Shown here: positions 25,411-37,026 of the stretch, in pieces
How positions within the stretch are numbered: position 1 is the stretch's first letter
How the letters are laid out: every line of letters begins with the position of its first letter
From: Cephalotus follicularis
Lineage: Eukaryota; Streptophyta; Magnoliopsida; Oxalidales; Cephalotaceae
Direction: 5' to 3'
DNA length: 64,000 nt
NCBI GenBank assembly: GCA_001972305.1
Contig: BDDD01002358.1
Span: 102,473-166,472 of the forward strand
The notes under the pieces: generated by a model
Told to the model about the DNA's origin: nothing
The model's input: only the letters and a program-made list of their open reading frames with translations
Database searches by the model: none
Position numbers and translations under genes: made by a program

Positions 25411-25539
25411 TCATAGTGTTCGTCCTAGAGGAGTGGATCAGAAACAGCGGTCACAGCCTCCACAAGGACCGACCACCAGTACACCATCTTCTTCCCGTGG
25501 GACTTCGCAGTCTAGGGGGAAACAACCTAGGGATTCTAC

Positions 25540-26000
25540 TCCGACAGTCCAGGCTAGAGTGTTTGCTTTGGAACCGAGTGCTGCAACAAGGTCTGATGTT
25601 ATGATTGGAGGTACTATTCGACTCTTTCAACTTCCAGCACGTGTTCTTATTGACCCAGGTTCATTGCAATCATACATTGCATTGCATTTTGTCTCCCATG
25701 TTGGTTTGAGATCTTAGTACCTTCCTTTCTTGATGGAAGTGTCCACACCTCTCGGTGAGTCGGCGACCACCGATCGAGTGTGAAGAGATTGTGTTATTGA
25801 GATTGATGATCGTTGCTTGTTAGCCGATCTTATTGTTCTTCCTATGGATAGCCTAGATGTGATTATGGGCATGGATTGGTTGTCTACTAGCTTTGGTCAG
25901 GTGGATTGTAATCGAAAAGTTGGAGTTTTCAGTCCTCCAGGATGACTACCTTTTCGATCCCTTGGTACCTTAGAGCCATCGTTTGTTCCGATAATTTTGG
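25540..26000 (+). pseudogene. B copy 2 protease fossil
   Basis: ARVFALEPSAATRSDVMIGG, RVLIDPGSLQSYIALHFVSH and IMGMDWLSTSF. Same layout as copy 1. Broken. Confidence 0.82.
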
Positions 26001-26069
26001 CATTGCATGCGGACAGATTGTTACGACAGGGATGCCAGGGGTTTTTGGCACATGTGCTCAACACTGATA

Positions 26070-27390
26070 GATGGCGACCGAAACTGGAAGATGTGCCAGT
26101 GGTTTGCGAGTTCGGAGATATTTTTCCTCGAGACTTGACTTCTTTACCACCGGACAAGGAGATAGAATTTACAATTGACTTGTTACTGGGTACTGCATCG
26201 ATTTCTAGAGCACCGTACTGAATGGCACCAATAGAATTGAATGAGTTGAAGATACAGTTACAGGACCTTCCTGACAACGGTTTTATAAGACCTAGTGTGT
26301 CACCATGGGGATCACCTATTCTCTTTGTCAAAAAGAAAGATGGATCGCTCCGAATGTGTATTGACTATCGGCAACTCAATAAAGTTAATGTGAAAAATAA
26401 GTACCCTCTACCACATATTGATGAGTTGTTCGACCAGCTTAGAGGAGCGATAGTGTTTTCTAAGCTCGACTTGAGATCGGTCTATCATAAGCTGAAAGTC
26501 AGACAGGAGGATATACCGAAGACTGCTTTCAGATTGCGATATGGTCATTATGAGTTCCTAGTTATGCCTTTGTGTGTAACTAATGCTCCTGCAGCGTTCA
26601 TGGACCTCATGAATCGAGTGTTCAGACAGTACTTGGATCAGTTCATTGTGGTTTTTATTGACGGTCTCTTGGTCTATTCTGGGACTGAGGAGGAGGATGC
26701 TTAGCACCTCTACATTGTATTGCAGACACTAAGGGATCATCGATTGTACGCCAAATTTGATAAGTGCGAATTCTGTCTATCTGAGGTTGCTTTTTTAGGG
26801 CATATTGTTTCGGCTGATGGTTTATCTGTGGATCTGTCCAAGATTGAGGCCGTGAAAGATTGGAAACAACCGACGAATGCTTCTGAAGTCTGTAGTTTCT
26901 TGGTATATCTTCTCCCTTGACTAGACTGACATAGAAGAATGCTGCTTTTGTGTGGGATAGTGACTGTGAAAGGAGTTTTCAAGAGTTGAAAGATAGATTG
27001 GTTTCCGCTCATGTCCTAGCTTTACGAGATGGGAACGAAGACTTTGTTGTGTATACTGATGCTTCCGGGAAAGGTCTTGGCTGCGTCCTTATGCAATATG
27101 GCAAAGTAATAGCTTATGCATCGAGAAAGATCAAACCACATGTAGAAAACTACCCAGTGCAAGACTAGGAGTTGGCAGCCATTGTCTTTGCTCTTGGAAA
27201 ATGGTGCCACTACCTTTATGGGACAAAGTTTACAGTTTTTACAGATCATAAGAGTTTAATTGACCTCTTTTCACAGAAAGAATTGAACATGAGACAGAGA
27301 AGGTGGTTTGAACTTCTTAATGACTATGACTGTGACATTGAATATCATCCGGGGAAGGAAAATGTTGTTGCGGATGCCTTGAGTCTCAAG
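26070..27390 (+). pseudogene. B copy 2 reverse transcriptase and RNase H fossil
   Basis: RT motifs: [49 protein letters not shown]; then the palm block near 26650-26680. RNase [20 protein letters not shown] (about 27047-27105) and [14 protein letters not shown]. Here the protease-to-RT junction is uninterrupted, giving the empty site for the solo LTR of copy 1. Broken in several places. Confidence 0.86.
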
Positions 27391-27559
27391 CTATCTTGTA
27401 TGACTCTTTCCCATATACAGGCACAACCGGTGTTGCTTGACCAGATCAGAGATGCTCAGATTGTGGACATGGAACTGCATAAAGTGGCTAATACTTTTGA
27501 TGGGGGGATGAAACCCGATTTCTCTCTATCTACAGATGGGTTGTTGAGGTACAGAAATA

Positions 27560-28859
27560 GAATTTGCATTCCAGCCAATAGCGAGTTGAAGGAGGAGCTT
27601 CTTTCTCAAACTCATAAATCTCGTCTCTCTATCCATCCGGGAGTACGAAGATGTATCAGGATGTGAAACTTAACTATTGGTGGTTTGGCATGAAGACAGA
27701 GATCGCAGAGTTCGTATCGAGATGCCTTACTTATCAGCAAGTTAAGGCAGTGTACCAGAGACCGGCAGGTTTACTTCAGCCTCTAATCATCCCATAGTGG
27801 AAATGGGAGCACATCACCATAGATTTCGTGTTCGGTTTACCTCTGACACGCGGCATACATGGTGCTATTTGGGTCGTGGTCGACCAGCTTACGAAGTCGG
27901 CCGATTTCCTACCGATATGGATGATTTATTCTAGAGAAAAGTTGTCCAAGTTGTTTATGAAAGAGATTGTTAAAGCACACAGAGCCCCAGTTAGCATTGT
28001 TTCAGATCGAGACTCTCGCTTCACTTCCGGATTTTGGAAGAAGCTACAGGTAGCTATGGGTACAGAATTGAACTTTAGCGCCGCTTTTCATCCCCAAACA
28101 GAGGGTTTGTCCGAAAGGACCATTCAGAATTTGGAAGACATGTTTCGAGCATGTGTTCTCAACTTTGGAGGTAACTGGGATGACTACTTGCATTTGATTG
28201 AGTTCTCGTATAACAATAGCTATCACGAGAGCATACAGATGGTTCCTTACGAGGCCCTTTATGGAAGGAAGTGTCGATCACCAGTTTGTTGGGATCAGGT
28301 CGGCGAAAGAAGCATTTTGGGGCCAGAAATAGTACACTTTACCTCAGAGAAAGTGAAATTAATTAAAGACCAACTGATAGTGGCATAGAGTAGACAGAAA
28401 AGCTATGCGGATAGTCATCGCAGAAGCTTGGAGTTTAGCGTTGGTGACCATGTTTTCCTCAAAGTGTCGCCCACTAAAGGAGTCATGAGATTCGGGAAGA
28501 AAGGGAAGCTTTCTCCTCATTTTATCGGACTGTTCGAGATATTGGATCGGATTGACCGACTTGCTTATAGGCTTTCCTTGCCTCCAGCATTATCGGGAGT
28601 TCATGATGTGTTCCATGTTTCACAGTTGAGGAGATATGTTCGAGATCCCTCACACATCATTGAGTATGCTCAGATTCAGCTAGAACCTGACTTGTCTTTT
28701 TCTGAGACTCCTATACAGATTGTAGACAGACATATCAGAGTCTTGAGGAACAAGACCATCCCTTTGGTTAGTTTTCTATGGCAGTTTCAAGGCTCTTCGG
28801 AGCGCACTTGGGAGCGCAAGGATGAGATGAGAGAGAGACATCCCTTCCTGTTCGATTGA
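27560..28859 (+). pseudogene. B copy 2 integrase and chromodomain fossil
   Basis: Integrase core: [57 protein letters not shown] and [20 protein letters not shown]. Then GKLSPHFIGLFEILDRIDRL, the chromodomain PIQIVDRHIRVLRNKTIPLV and RTWERKDEMRERHPFLFD ending at 28859. Broken in a few places. Confidence 0.87.
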
Positions 28860-28912
28860 CCGATCGACTGACTGTTGAATCTCGGTACCAGATTCTTTTA
28901 AGGAGGGAAGAA

Positions 28913-31392
28913 TGTAACACCCCAAATTCCTTTATGTACTGTTCACGCATACCTTGTACTGTATCATACCTTATTGAATTGTATTGAACAAAATTGTGCT
29001 GTTTTGACTTGTACTGGACCATATTGTATTGTACCGGCATGAAATAAATATGTACCTATCGGTTATAGTATGGAACGTATGCATGTATAGTCGGGATTTT
29101 GGACTAAGTATCAGAGAGATAAGGAAATTGACTATATAAGTCAATATCCTCCCATTTTTCTCTCATTTTTCCCCACCATCTCCCTCTCTCAACCTTCCTC
29201 CTCCTCTCTCTTAGCTAGACAGCCTCCATCCTTCTTCTAGCAGCTCCGGTTTGGCTTCTTCCATCAACAAGATAGCAACTGAAAGCTGTGGCTTACCGAT
29301 TGAACAAGAAAGGAGAGGATTCTTGGGAATTTCCGGCCTTGGATCGATTACTGGTCAATTGTTGAAGCTGCTATTATAGGTAGGACTTCTTACTTGAATT
29401 ACTTAAAATTTGTATTGATTGATTGATTGAAATGTATGATTGAATGAATGTATTTAGTGAATTGTAGGTTTTAGGGTTTTTATTTAATCCTTGACCAAAT
29501 TGATATAAAGATTGTTAGAAATTGTAAATTGAAGGTAGTAACTTGTCTTACTAACCTTAAATGATTGTTTTTCCCACTTGGTTTTCAAAGAATTGGTTTT
29601 AAAGGGTTTTTGACCTGAGATTTGGCTATTTTTCTGCATAAAGTTGACCCTACCCAGCAAAGACATCGATCTCTAGCCCATAGACATCGATGTCTTTTGC
29701 TTGAAATGTCGCATCCTTGATTTCTGCAGCAAAGACATCGATGTCTTTCAAAGACATCGATGTCTTTCAAAGACATCGACGTCTTTTCCCAGGGTTTCTC
29801 TTCTTTGAGAAGGGCATCAATGCCGAACATCGATGCGCATTTACAGGTTATTTTTAATGAAACGCGTCGATGCCTTTTCCAAAAGATATAGACATCTTTA
29901 AGCCAAATCTCTACACAAATAGAGAAAGACATCGATGTCCTTCTACAGTTTTAAAGAAGTGCCCTGAAATGCATCGACGTCGTTTGCCAAAGACATCGAC
30001 GCCTTCAGTGCAGGATGGGATTTTAACTGTTTTAAAAGCTGATTTTCAACTCCTTTTCACATCGCCGCTTGACCGGAGCCTCACTTGAGGTATTCAAGCG
30101 TTTGAAACACAGTTTTCTACGGTTTTCAAAGATTGAATTGAGAAATTGCTAGAGTGACGGAGTGAGCCATAGGCGACGATCCAGTGATTTTCATCAACTG
30201 GATGGACATTTCTTCCCATCTTGTTGATTCGATTGTCACCGTCTATTGGCTACTGACTGATTGATTGATTGATTGAGCCATAAGTGTTGTGAGTCTAAGT
30301 TTGGAACGTTTGACGCACATTCCCATTTCTCCATTAGACATCACCACTTATCAGTATTATACTGACAGATTGATTGATTGTATTGTGTGAATCCTATGGA
30401 GCGACCTTATGACTCGCATCGGCATCTTAGGCTGTCGACTTTGTCCACCTATTTCATCGATCGCATCATTTATTATATTGATTTGCTGATGAGCAATACT
30501 GTTATTGATTGGCGATTGATGCTCCCGAAGGTATAGTAGCTCCCCCATGGTTGTATCTCATCGACATTGTATTGACCCAGCCGCAGACTGGAAGACTTAT
30601 GAGTCCCAAACCTGATCAGTTTGCGACAAATGGGTAGATCTCCCAACCTTTTCGAAGGACTACCTTCCGTGGGATTGATCATTACTATTGATTGACATTG
30701 TACTGACATGAGGTCGCATGCTCTATAGGATATGATTTTTTGTTTGGGTGTTTGATACACCACCATTGAGTGTCTACGATTGATTGATTGTTATAGATCC
30801 TATCCATATGCTCTGTTATGGGCCAGTGACATATAGATAGTAGATTGTCAACTGTATTCCTGCATTTGCCATATCATGCATTGATATTGTACACTGCACA
30901 TTTTTATTGTATAAATTGTCACCAATACTGCACATTGTACATGCGTACATGCTACATGGGGTTTATGCTTAGCCTTGTGGCTAACCCCATCCCTCGGGGT
31001 GGGGCTATGTTGTACTTTTATGTGCAGCATAGGTAGGGCAGCAGGTAGCAGCGGGTAGAAGGATTGAAGTTCGGTGCGACCACACGACCGTTTTCTTTTA
31101 CAAAGCCATTCGACAGATCGTACCAAGGAGACTGAAGACTTGTATTGTAGGGGAATGTATTGAATAAAATGATTGGTTTAATATTGTAATCGAAGAAGTG
31201 TTGTATTGTAATGACTAGTACTGTAGCGTTTTGTATTGCATAAATGGATTGCTGTATTGTATCTCCCGCATGTGACATGTGTTGAAAAGTTTGAAGTTTT
31301 CCACATTTTTATATTGCTAGTCCCAACCATTGTATTGTATATTGGTTTGAAAGTAATGTCACGTGTCCGTTCTGTGGGCACGGGGTGTTACA
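28913..31392 (+). repeat. Array B, LTR 3
   Basis: About 2.48 kb, TGTAACACCCC...GGGGTGTTACA. Palindrome cluster at 29655-30005, including three consecutive AAAGACATCGATGTCTTT-like dyads near 29730-29790. Followed by CATTG, the right target duplication. Confidence 0.9.
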
Positions 31393-31720
31393 CATTGTCT
31401 CTCTCTGGCTCCAGAGATGAGAAGATAAAGTGAGAGTAGGGAGCGCGACGAACTCTCTAGACAAAGGTATTTCCTTTGTCTCTTCCAGAATTGTGAGACA
31501 ATGAGATCCCACTATGCACAAATATCCCCTTTTATTTGAGCGAAGACTCTAGAATTCACCACACACACCTGCTGCCTTCTTACAATGGCTGGCCCATCAT
31601 GCATTTTCTTCCATGGCCCTAGCTCGGCCCAATGAGAGAAGAGAACATAATATTAATCCCAATCCATATTTCACAATATTATTTATTACAATTATTTGTA
31701 AAATATTTCGAGGCATTATA
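31393..31720 (-). repeat. 5' LTR of element A, part 2
   Basis: Continues the A LTR after array B (TCTCTCTCTGGCTCC... to ...GGCATTATA), matching about 6785-7116. The outer end is followed by GAAAC, the target duplication in the copia RT. Confidence 0.88.
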
Positions 31721-32384
31721 GAAACAATCTGGTCGAATGTGGTACAATCGACTAAGTGAATATTTGATCAAATAGGGGTATACAAATGATCAAATATGTC
31801 CATGTATATTTATCAAAAAATCTAATGATGGATTTGCTATCATGGCAGTATATGTGGATGACTTGAATATTGTGGGCAATTTTGAAGAACTTACAAAAAC
31901 TACTACCTATTCAAAATGTGAGTTCGAAATGAAAGATATTGGAAAGATAAAATTTTGCTTTGGTATACAGGTGGATCACTTATAATTTGGGATATTCATC
32001 CATCAATCCACATACACAAAAAAGATTCTTAGTCGATTCAACATGGACAAAGCTTATCCTTTAAGAACTCCAATGGTCATTCAATCAATTGATGTCAAGA
32101 ATGATCCATTTCGTCTTCAAGAAGAAGCAGAAGAAATCAATTGATGTCAAGCAAATTTTCCATCAATTTTCTTGCAGGATATAGCTCTATACAAATAAGA
32201 GGACACTAGAATGAGATTAAGCACATAATGCGCTATCTTCATGGAAGCACCGATATTGGTCTATTTTATCCAAAGGGAGAAAAATCAACATTGATTGGAT
32301 TTTTCCGATGCAGAATACTTATCTGATCCACATAAAGCAATATCACAACCGGTTATGTCTTTACATTTTATGACACTGCTATAT
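31721..32384 (+). pseudogene. copia reverse transcriptase fossil, second part
   Basis: Resumes the copia RT directly (QSGRMW region), with the AVYVDDLNIVG catalytic block near 31840-31870, then KCEFEMKDIGKIKFCFGIQ and FNMDKAYPLRTPMV. It ends just before the RNase H segment, where solo LTR C enters. Broken in several places. Confidence 0.85.
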
Positions 32385-33129
32385 TGTAACACCCCGAATT
32401 TCATAAATAATTATTATGAAATTGGTACGTGTACAGCCGTGATAAAATCGATAGAGGCCCGGAGAAATAAAAAGACATTACGCATTTAAGTCGTAATTAT
32501 GTTGGTCAAAACGGCTAATAAAGCCTATTTTTAATGCGCGATAGTAAAGCCCAGAGTCCGCGTTATTATTATGATTATTTTGGTTGCGTTTTGGATAATT
32601 TACGTCGCGATTCGCAAAAAAAAGGGGACCCAGACTCTTATATTTGATGGTAAAATACCATAAAGAAAAAGGGGGAAGAAATTAATAAAACAAAAGGGGA
32701 GAGACACGAGCGCATAGCGCGCCCATGCAAAGAAGAGAGACAGACCCGAGAGAGAGGGAGAGGCAGCAGGAGAGACAGCGGGAGAGAAAGGGGGAGAAGG
32801 TGTAATATCCCATTTTTTTTTAGTATAGAATTTTCGGGCTTTTCGATTTGTTTCGTGTGGGCTGTCGATTTTTTTCGGTTTGTGGATTGCCCATTTTTTC
32901 GGTTTGTTTTGCTTTTGGCTAGGCTAAGTGGGTTTTGGCCTTAGCCTAGTGGGTTTTGATATTAAGTCCATGAATGAATAAAACAATTTTTGGCTTTTTA
33001 TTTATGTGTTAAAACTAATTTCAGCATTTAAAAATTTTAAAAACCCTATTTTACATTAAATTTCTCTTTCTCTCTCCCACTCTCTTTCTCTCTCTCTCTC
33101 TCCCGCCATCCTCTCTCCCTCTCTCTCTC

Positions 33130-33490
33130 TCCTTTAGCCACTGTCACCGGCGTCAGTGCCGATATGGCGCCGGTGAAGGCACCGATCAAACCCCCACAAG
33201 CTCCTGTCTCCACCGGACCCAACCCCTGCGCCGGACAACAGCCCCTTCGGCGTGCGCGGCGTCTTCTCTCTCCCGTATCTGTTTGGCATCGATTCTCCCA
33301 CTCCGGTGATCGGCACGACAAGCCAAAGTCATATTTGACATCCTGTCGTCGAGATGAAGTGAACCCGACCAGCCTAGACCCTTGGCGACGCCGGAAAAGA
33401 AGATCGGTGACAAAGTCAACCGCGGTCAAATGCGTCTATTCCGGCCAAATACGGCGGCGTTGTCGCAAATTCGCCCTGGATATGTGACCC
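33130..33490. other. GC-rich, codon-like island in the D LTR
   Basis: An unusually GC-rich stretch in an AT-rich LTR, preceded by a CT-rich tract and opening ATGGCGCCGGTGAAGGC (33163). It is open for 107 codons on the plus strand and also open on the minus strand. The counterpart in LTR 2 is 37375-37700. No protein family is recognised. It may be captured host exon sequence or simply CpG-rich leader. Confidence 0.4.
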
Positions 33491-33879
33491 CCGGCCTCAA
33501 ACTCTTCTGATCGACCCTTTTCACCGTCTGACCGAAAAAGCGTGACAGATACGCGTCGGCCAGTTTCGGTTGAATTATGTATTTATGTAATCGTTTTACG
33601 ATATTATGAGCTGAACTAGTATTATGATTCGAAATTGGATGAAATGGACAACTTGGACTTAACTTAGTGAATTCAAAATTTTGTTTAGATGTGGTTTCTG
33701 CAAATTGGACTTAGCAAACCTATTGTTGTCTTATATGGTCATGATTAGTGTACAATGACACATGAGTCAAGGTCTGATTTTATTTCAAGTCCTTATGAGA
33801 ACGATTTTATTTCTGTTAGATATTTGCAACAACCGAGAAATGGTCTAGAGAAGTCTCGATACATATTCTTGAGGTTTTT

Positions 33880-34350
33880 TTGGTGATCGCATGAGGTAAG
33901 GATTTTCTGTTCTTTGGCTATCTGATTTTATTGAAACAATCTAGTTTCACTTTTATGATTAATGTAAGGATTATTCTTTTGTTCTTGGATACTCCGTTCG
34001 ATTTTGTTTGAATAAAGTCGGTTATGTTTTTGTATGGATTTTTCGTTCCTTGATACCCTCCTATTGTTTTTATTATAGTAAAAAGTTAATTTTACTTTTA
34101 TGAATAAAGCACGGATTCTCTTTCCCTGACATCTCCTTCGGTATTGTTGAGATAAATTTGGTTTTGTTTTAGTCAATGAAGTACGGATGTCCTTCTTTCT
34201 TTGCTATCTTTTTTTATTTTATTTGAGATAATTTCAGATTCTGTATTTGGTATGGATCCCCTTTCTTGGTTATCATCGATCGGTTTTGATTGAATAAACC
34301 TGTTTTATTGCCTAATGGATATGTACGAACACTATCACTCTTTAGCTATC
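33880..34350. repeat. ~70-75-bp degenerate tandem repeat in D LTR 1
   Basis: Five or six degenerate units built on CGGATTYTCTTTCYTTGGYTATCT, followed by TGATTTTRTTTGAATAAA. Confidence 0.6.
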
Positions 34351-34469
34351 TGATTTTGGTTATCATATGTGATTTCAAAGAATGTTTAAACTGATATATT
34401 GCTTAAGATTTCTATTTGGAGTTAACTTTTGAAATCTTACTGCTTTCAAATTATCATTTATCATTTACT

Positions 34470-34800
34470 GTTTTGTTTTGTTCCGTAATCTGTTTGCTTC
34501 GTACTGTTCAGAAACTGTTTTCTTTTGTTCCGTAAACTGTTCTTTCCTGTTTCGTAAAGCGTATCGTTTCATAAAATGTTTTGTATCGTATCGCATTTGT
34601 TTCAGACACTGTATTGAGCATGATATTGTTTTGTTTCGGATACTGTTTCGTTTTGGTAAACTGCATTGTTTCGGATACGGTTTTGTTACGTATTGTTTTG
34701 TTTCGTAAACCGTTCTGTTTTAATTCATATCTGTTTTGATTCGTAATTATGTTGTTTCGTAACTGATTTGTTTCATAAACTGTTCATAAACTGTTTTATG
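34470..34800. repeat. Short tandem repeat GTTTCGTAAACTGTTTTG
   Basis: Fifteen or so degenerate 15-20 bp units of TGTTTCGTAAACTG/TTTTGTTTCGGATACTG fill this stretch. Only the last units have a counterpart in LTR 2 (near 38055-38120). Confidence 0.75.
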
Positions 34801-35208
34801 ATTCTATATCCGTACTGAGGTTTGCTCAGCCGCGTTTTGTTTTTCCATGCGGCAGGTTTTCAGGGGTAGCATGGGCAAGTGTGATGAGAGAGTTACCTAT
34901 GTCAGAGGATCATCTAGGAGTTTGATCTGGTTATAGTTTTAGTAGTGTTATGGTCGTGTATAGGCCAGTTATCTAAACAGTATTATGATTTTTGGATTAT
35001 GACATTTTGGTTTATGATAAAGTTTTCAGATTATGTTTCAGATTTAGTTTATGTTCCATGATTATACATGTTTTCAGATTTTTAGAACCACCACGTCTTG
35101 ATGATGATTAAGATTAAGATCTTTGATATTATTTTAGTTCTGTTTTGTGTGACACACCGATCCCGAATCGGGAGTGATCCCGGTTCAGAATCGGGGGTGT
35201 TACAGTTA

Positions 35209-35220
35209 TGGTATCAGAGA
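35209..35220 (+). other. Primer-binding site of D
   Basis: TGGTATCAGAGA, four bases after LTR 1. Same initiator-tRNA type as the Tekay elements of this window. Confidence 0.8.
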
Positions 35221-35378
35221 ATAGGTTTTTCTTTCCTTAGAAGACCTATCTAGGTTTGACCTGTGAGATGGGCAGAGATTTGGGTTAGGACTATTCCTTA
35301 AGAGTCGTTTCGATATGTCCTTTGTATTCTAGTTTTCTATCTCTCTTTGTTTTACTCCATTTCGGTTTTGTTTCTTTG

Positions 35379-35471
35379 ATGGCACGTAGAGTTGGACGAC
35401 TAAGGAATGTTAATCCGGAAGCTGAGTCAGCTGTTTCACAAGAGGATGCACGATATGAGCCAACTGTATAG
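35379..35471 (+). pseudogene. Short Gag-leader fossil of D
   Basis: Thirty codons, MARRVGRLRNVNPEAESAVS..., similar in make-up to the basic N-termini of Tekay Gag proteins here. The similarity ends there and non-coding repeats follow. It points to derivation of D from an autonomous Tekay element. Confidence 0.5.
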
Positions 35472-35658
35472 CAATCAAAAGACCGACCGAATAAGCCGTA
35501 ATGCTAAGCGATCGATCGAATAGGCCGAAAGGCATAATTGTTGTCTGAATAGCTTCCGTATAGAATAGTGGTTGATCGAGATAGAATATGAATGGTCATT
35601 GTGAATGGATAGTGTATGGATGGCTAGTGTATCGTTATCGATCGCATAGTATCGTTAA

Positions 35659-35808
35659 GGACCGTTATTGAACAGATCATGATTGTAAGGACCATTGTTG
35701 AACGGATAGTGATCGTGTGACCCGTTATAGAATGGACAATGATCGAATGGGTCGTTATTGAACGGTTAGTGATCGGATGGACTGTTATTGAATTGGTGGG
35801 CATTGCAT
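35659..35808. repeat. Five 30-bp tandem units in D
   Basis: Units start GGACCGTTATTGAACRGATM; each is exactly 30 bp by hand alignment, with 60-80% identity between units. The exact 30-bp period keeps one frame open on the minus strand, but that is a by-product of the period. Confidence 0.8.
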
Positions 35809-37026
35809 GGATGCTCAAAATGGTTTTCGAATGAACTGACATGACAGTTAACTACTTATATATGCTGGTATGGGACAATATATGTATTTAGTCAACCTCT
35901 CGATGTCAACTACATATAGAGTTTACCTCTAGATTCCTAGTGGAGTTCTAAATGACTATGAATCATAAACGGATATAGATTGTAAATGGATATGGACCAC
36001 AAACGGATATGAAATGTAATGGATATAGCACAATCATGGATGGATATGGAACGAAGGCTTTGGGTGATAGTATATGGTGAAGTTACTAATGACAGGTTGT
36101 GTTATGGCTTAGATGGATATGATATGGCATTGTTCACATCTTTTTATGCTATATATACATCTCAAATGATCAATATTATATATATATATGCTAGACCTCT
36201 GCACATATTCACTGCTTATGATAATGGATATGGATTTGTTTATATGATTTGTAAAGAGTACCTTTTGTTCATAAACTAAATTGTATAGATTTATGAGACT
36301 TGTTATGTATAAGAGGTAACTTAAGAGATATGTTTATTCAGTTATCGACCTGACGACATGTGGCAGTGCTTATGAGGTGTATGTTGATGTATTGGATATG
36401 CATGAGTTCACATTTGACAGATTGGAATGATGATTCGGACTTAAATTGTGGTTTACTGAGGGCTGAGCCTATTTATAACTGATTGTTCCTCCTTCGGGAG
36501 TGTGGATATAAATTGTGTTTTCTTTACAGGGGGCATATGTCCGATAAACGAATACTACATGTCCAATTTTCGGGAGATTATAAGAGTTAGAATGTACTCA
36601 ATTGAGTATTCCACTGACATGATTATCTTTTGCATGCTTATGATATTATTGGATATGATTAAACCAATATTTGAAAGTATTGAAAGGATTGTCCTTCGCG
36701 TGCAAATGGTACATTTGATTTAGTTGTGATGTAGTTTGGTGCGGGCTGAACCCGAGCATATAGATTGTGATGAGATATGAGAATTGATCACCAAACATAT
36801 AAACTGTGGTTTATCAGGTGGCATGGAGTCCGATAAACGAATACATCATGCCCAATTTTCGGGAAATCCTAAGAGTATGGCTTTTAATGGTTATCCATAC
36901 TGCTTTTAGATATTGTTTGAGGTTTTCACTAATACGATATGGTGTGTTCCTTTGAGATAATCTGTTTGCTTAAGGTTAGTAGTTGTTTAGATTTCGGAAC
37001 GAAATATTTTTTAAGGGGGGTGGAGA
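35809..37026 (+). other. Non-coding 3' half of D with a duplicated module
   Basis: AT-rich, with many GGATATGGA/ATGGATAT words at 35950-36230. A module of about 80 bp occurs twice (about 36525-36600 and 36820-36890), sharing GTCCGATAAACGAATAC and CCAATTTTCGGGA. A polypurine tract (AAGGGGGGTGGAGA) ends it at 37026. No coding signal was recognised. Confidence 0.6.

Larger units (their letters stand above)
13830..31392 (+). mobile_element. Array B: Tekay chromovirus, LTR-internal-LTR-internal-LTR
   Basis: Three LTRs (13830-16280, 21599-24090, 28913-31392) separate two internal regions of the same family in the same orientation. The outer ends carry the target duplication CATTA (13825-13829) and CATTG (31393-31397) in the LTR of A. 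The middle LTR is flanked by a polypurine tract on its left and a primer-binding site on its right, so it serves both copies. This is the structure expected from unequal recombination between LTRs. Both copies contain all domains and both are broken (each about ten times or fewer, by eye). About 17 differences fall in the first 230 bp of LTR 1 versus LTR 2. Confidence 0.9.
4979..31720 (-). mobile_element. Element A: Tekay/Del chromovirus (Ty3/gypsy), itself entered by array B
   Basis: In element orientation (right to left): 5' LTR (31720-31393 plus 13829-12033), primer-binding site, gag, protease, RT, RNase H, integrase, chromodomain, polypurine tract and 3' LTR (7116-4979). LTR ends are TG...CA. 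Target-site duplication in the copia RT is GAAAT (4974-4978) and GAAAC (31721-31725), 4 of 5 matching. By hand about 22 differences fall in the last 215 bp of the two LTRs (roughly 10%), more than in B, as the nesting requires. All domains are present but the coding region has ten or more breaks. Confidence 0.88.
32801..35204 (+). repeat. D, LTR 1
   Basis: 2404 bp. Contains a CT-rich tract, a GC-rich island (33130-33490) and two tandem-repeat blocks (33880-34350 and 34470-34800). Confidence 0.87.

Noticed and set aside
33046-33487. Overlapping open frames on both strands as a host gene
   Set aside because: They lie in an LTR and recur in the second LTR of D. No protein family is recognised and GC-rich DNA leaves frames open by chance. 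Kept only as an island of interest.
35624-35842. Minus-strand 72-residue repeat protein
   Set aside because: Produced by the 30-bp tandem array; nothing else supports translation.
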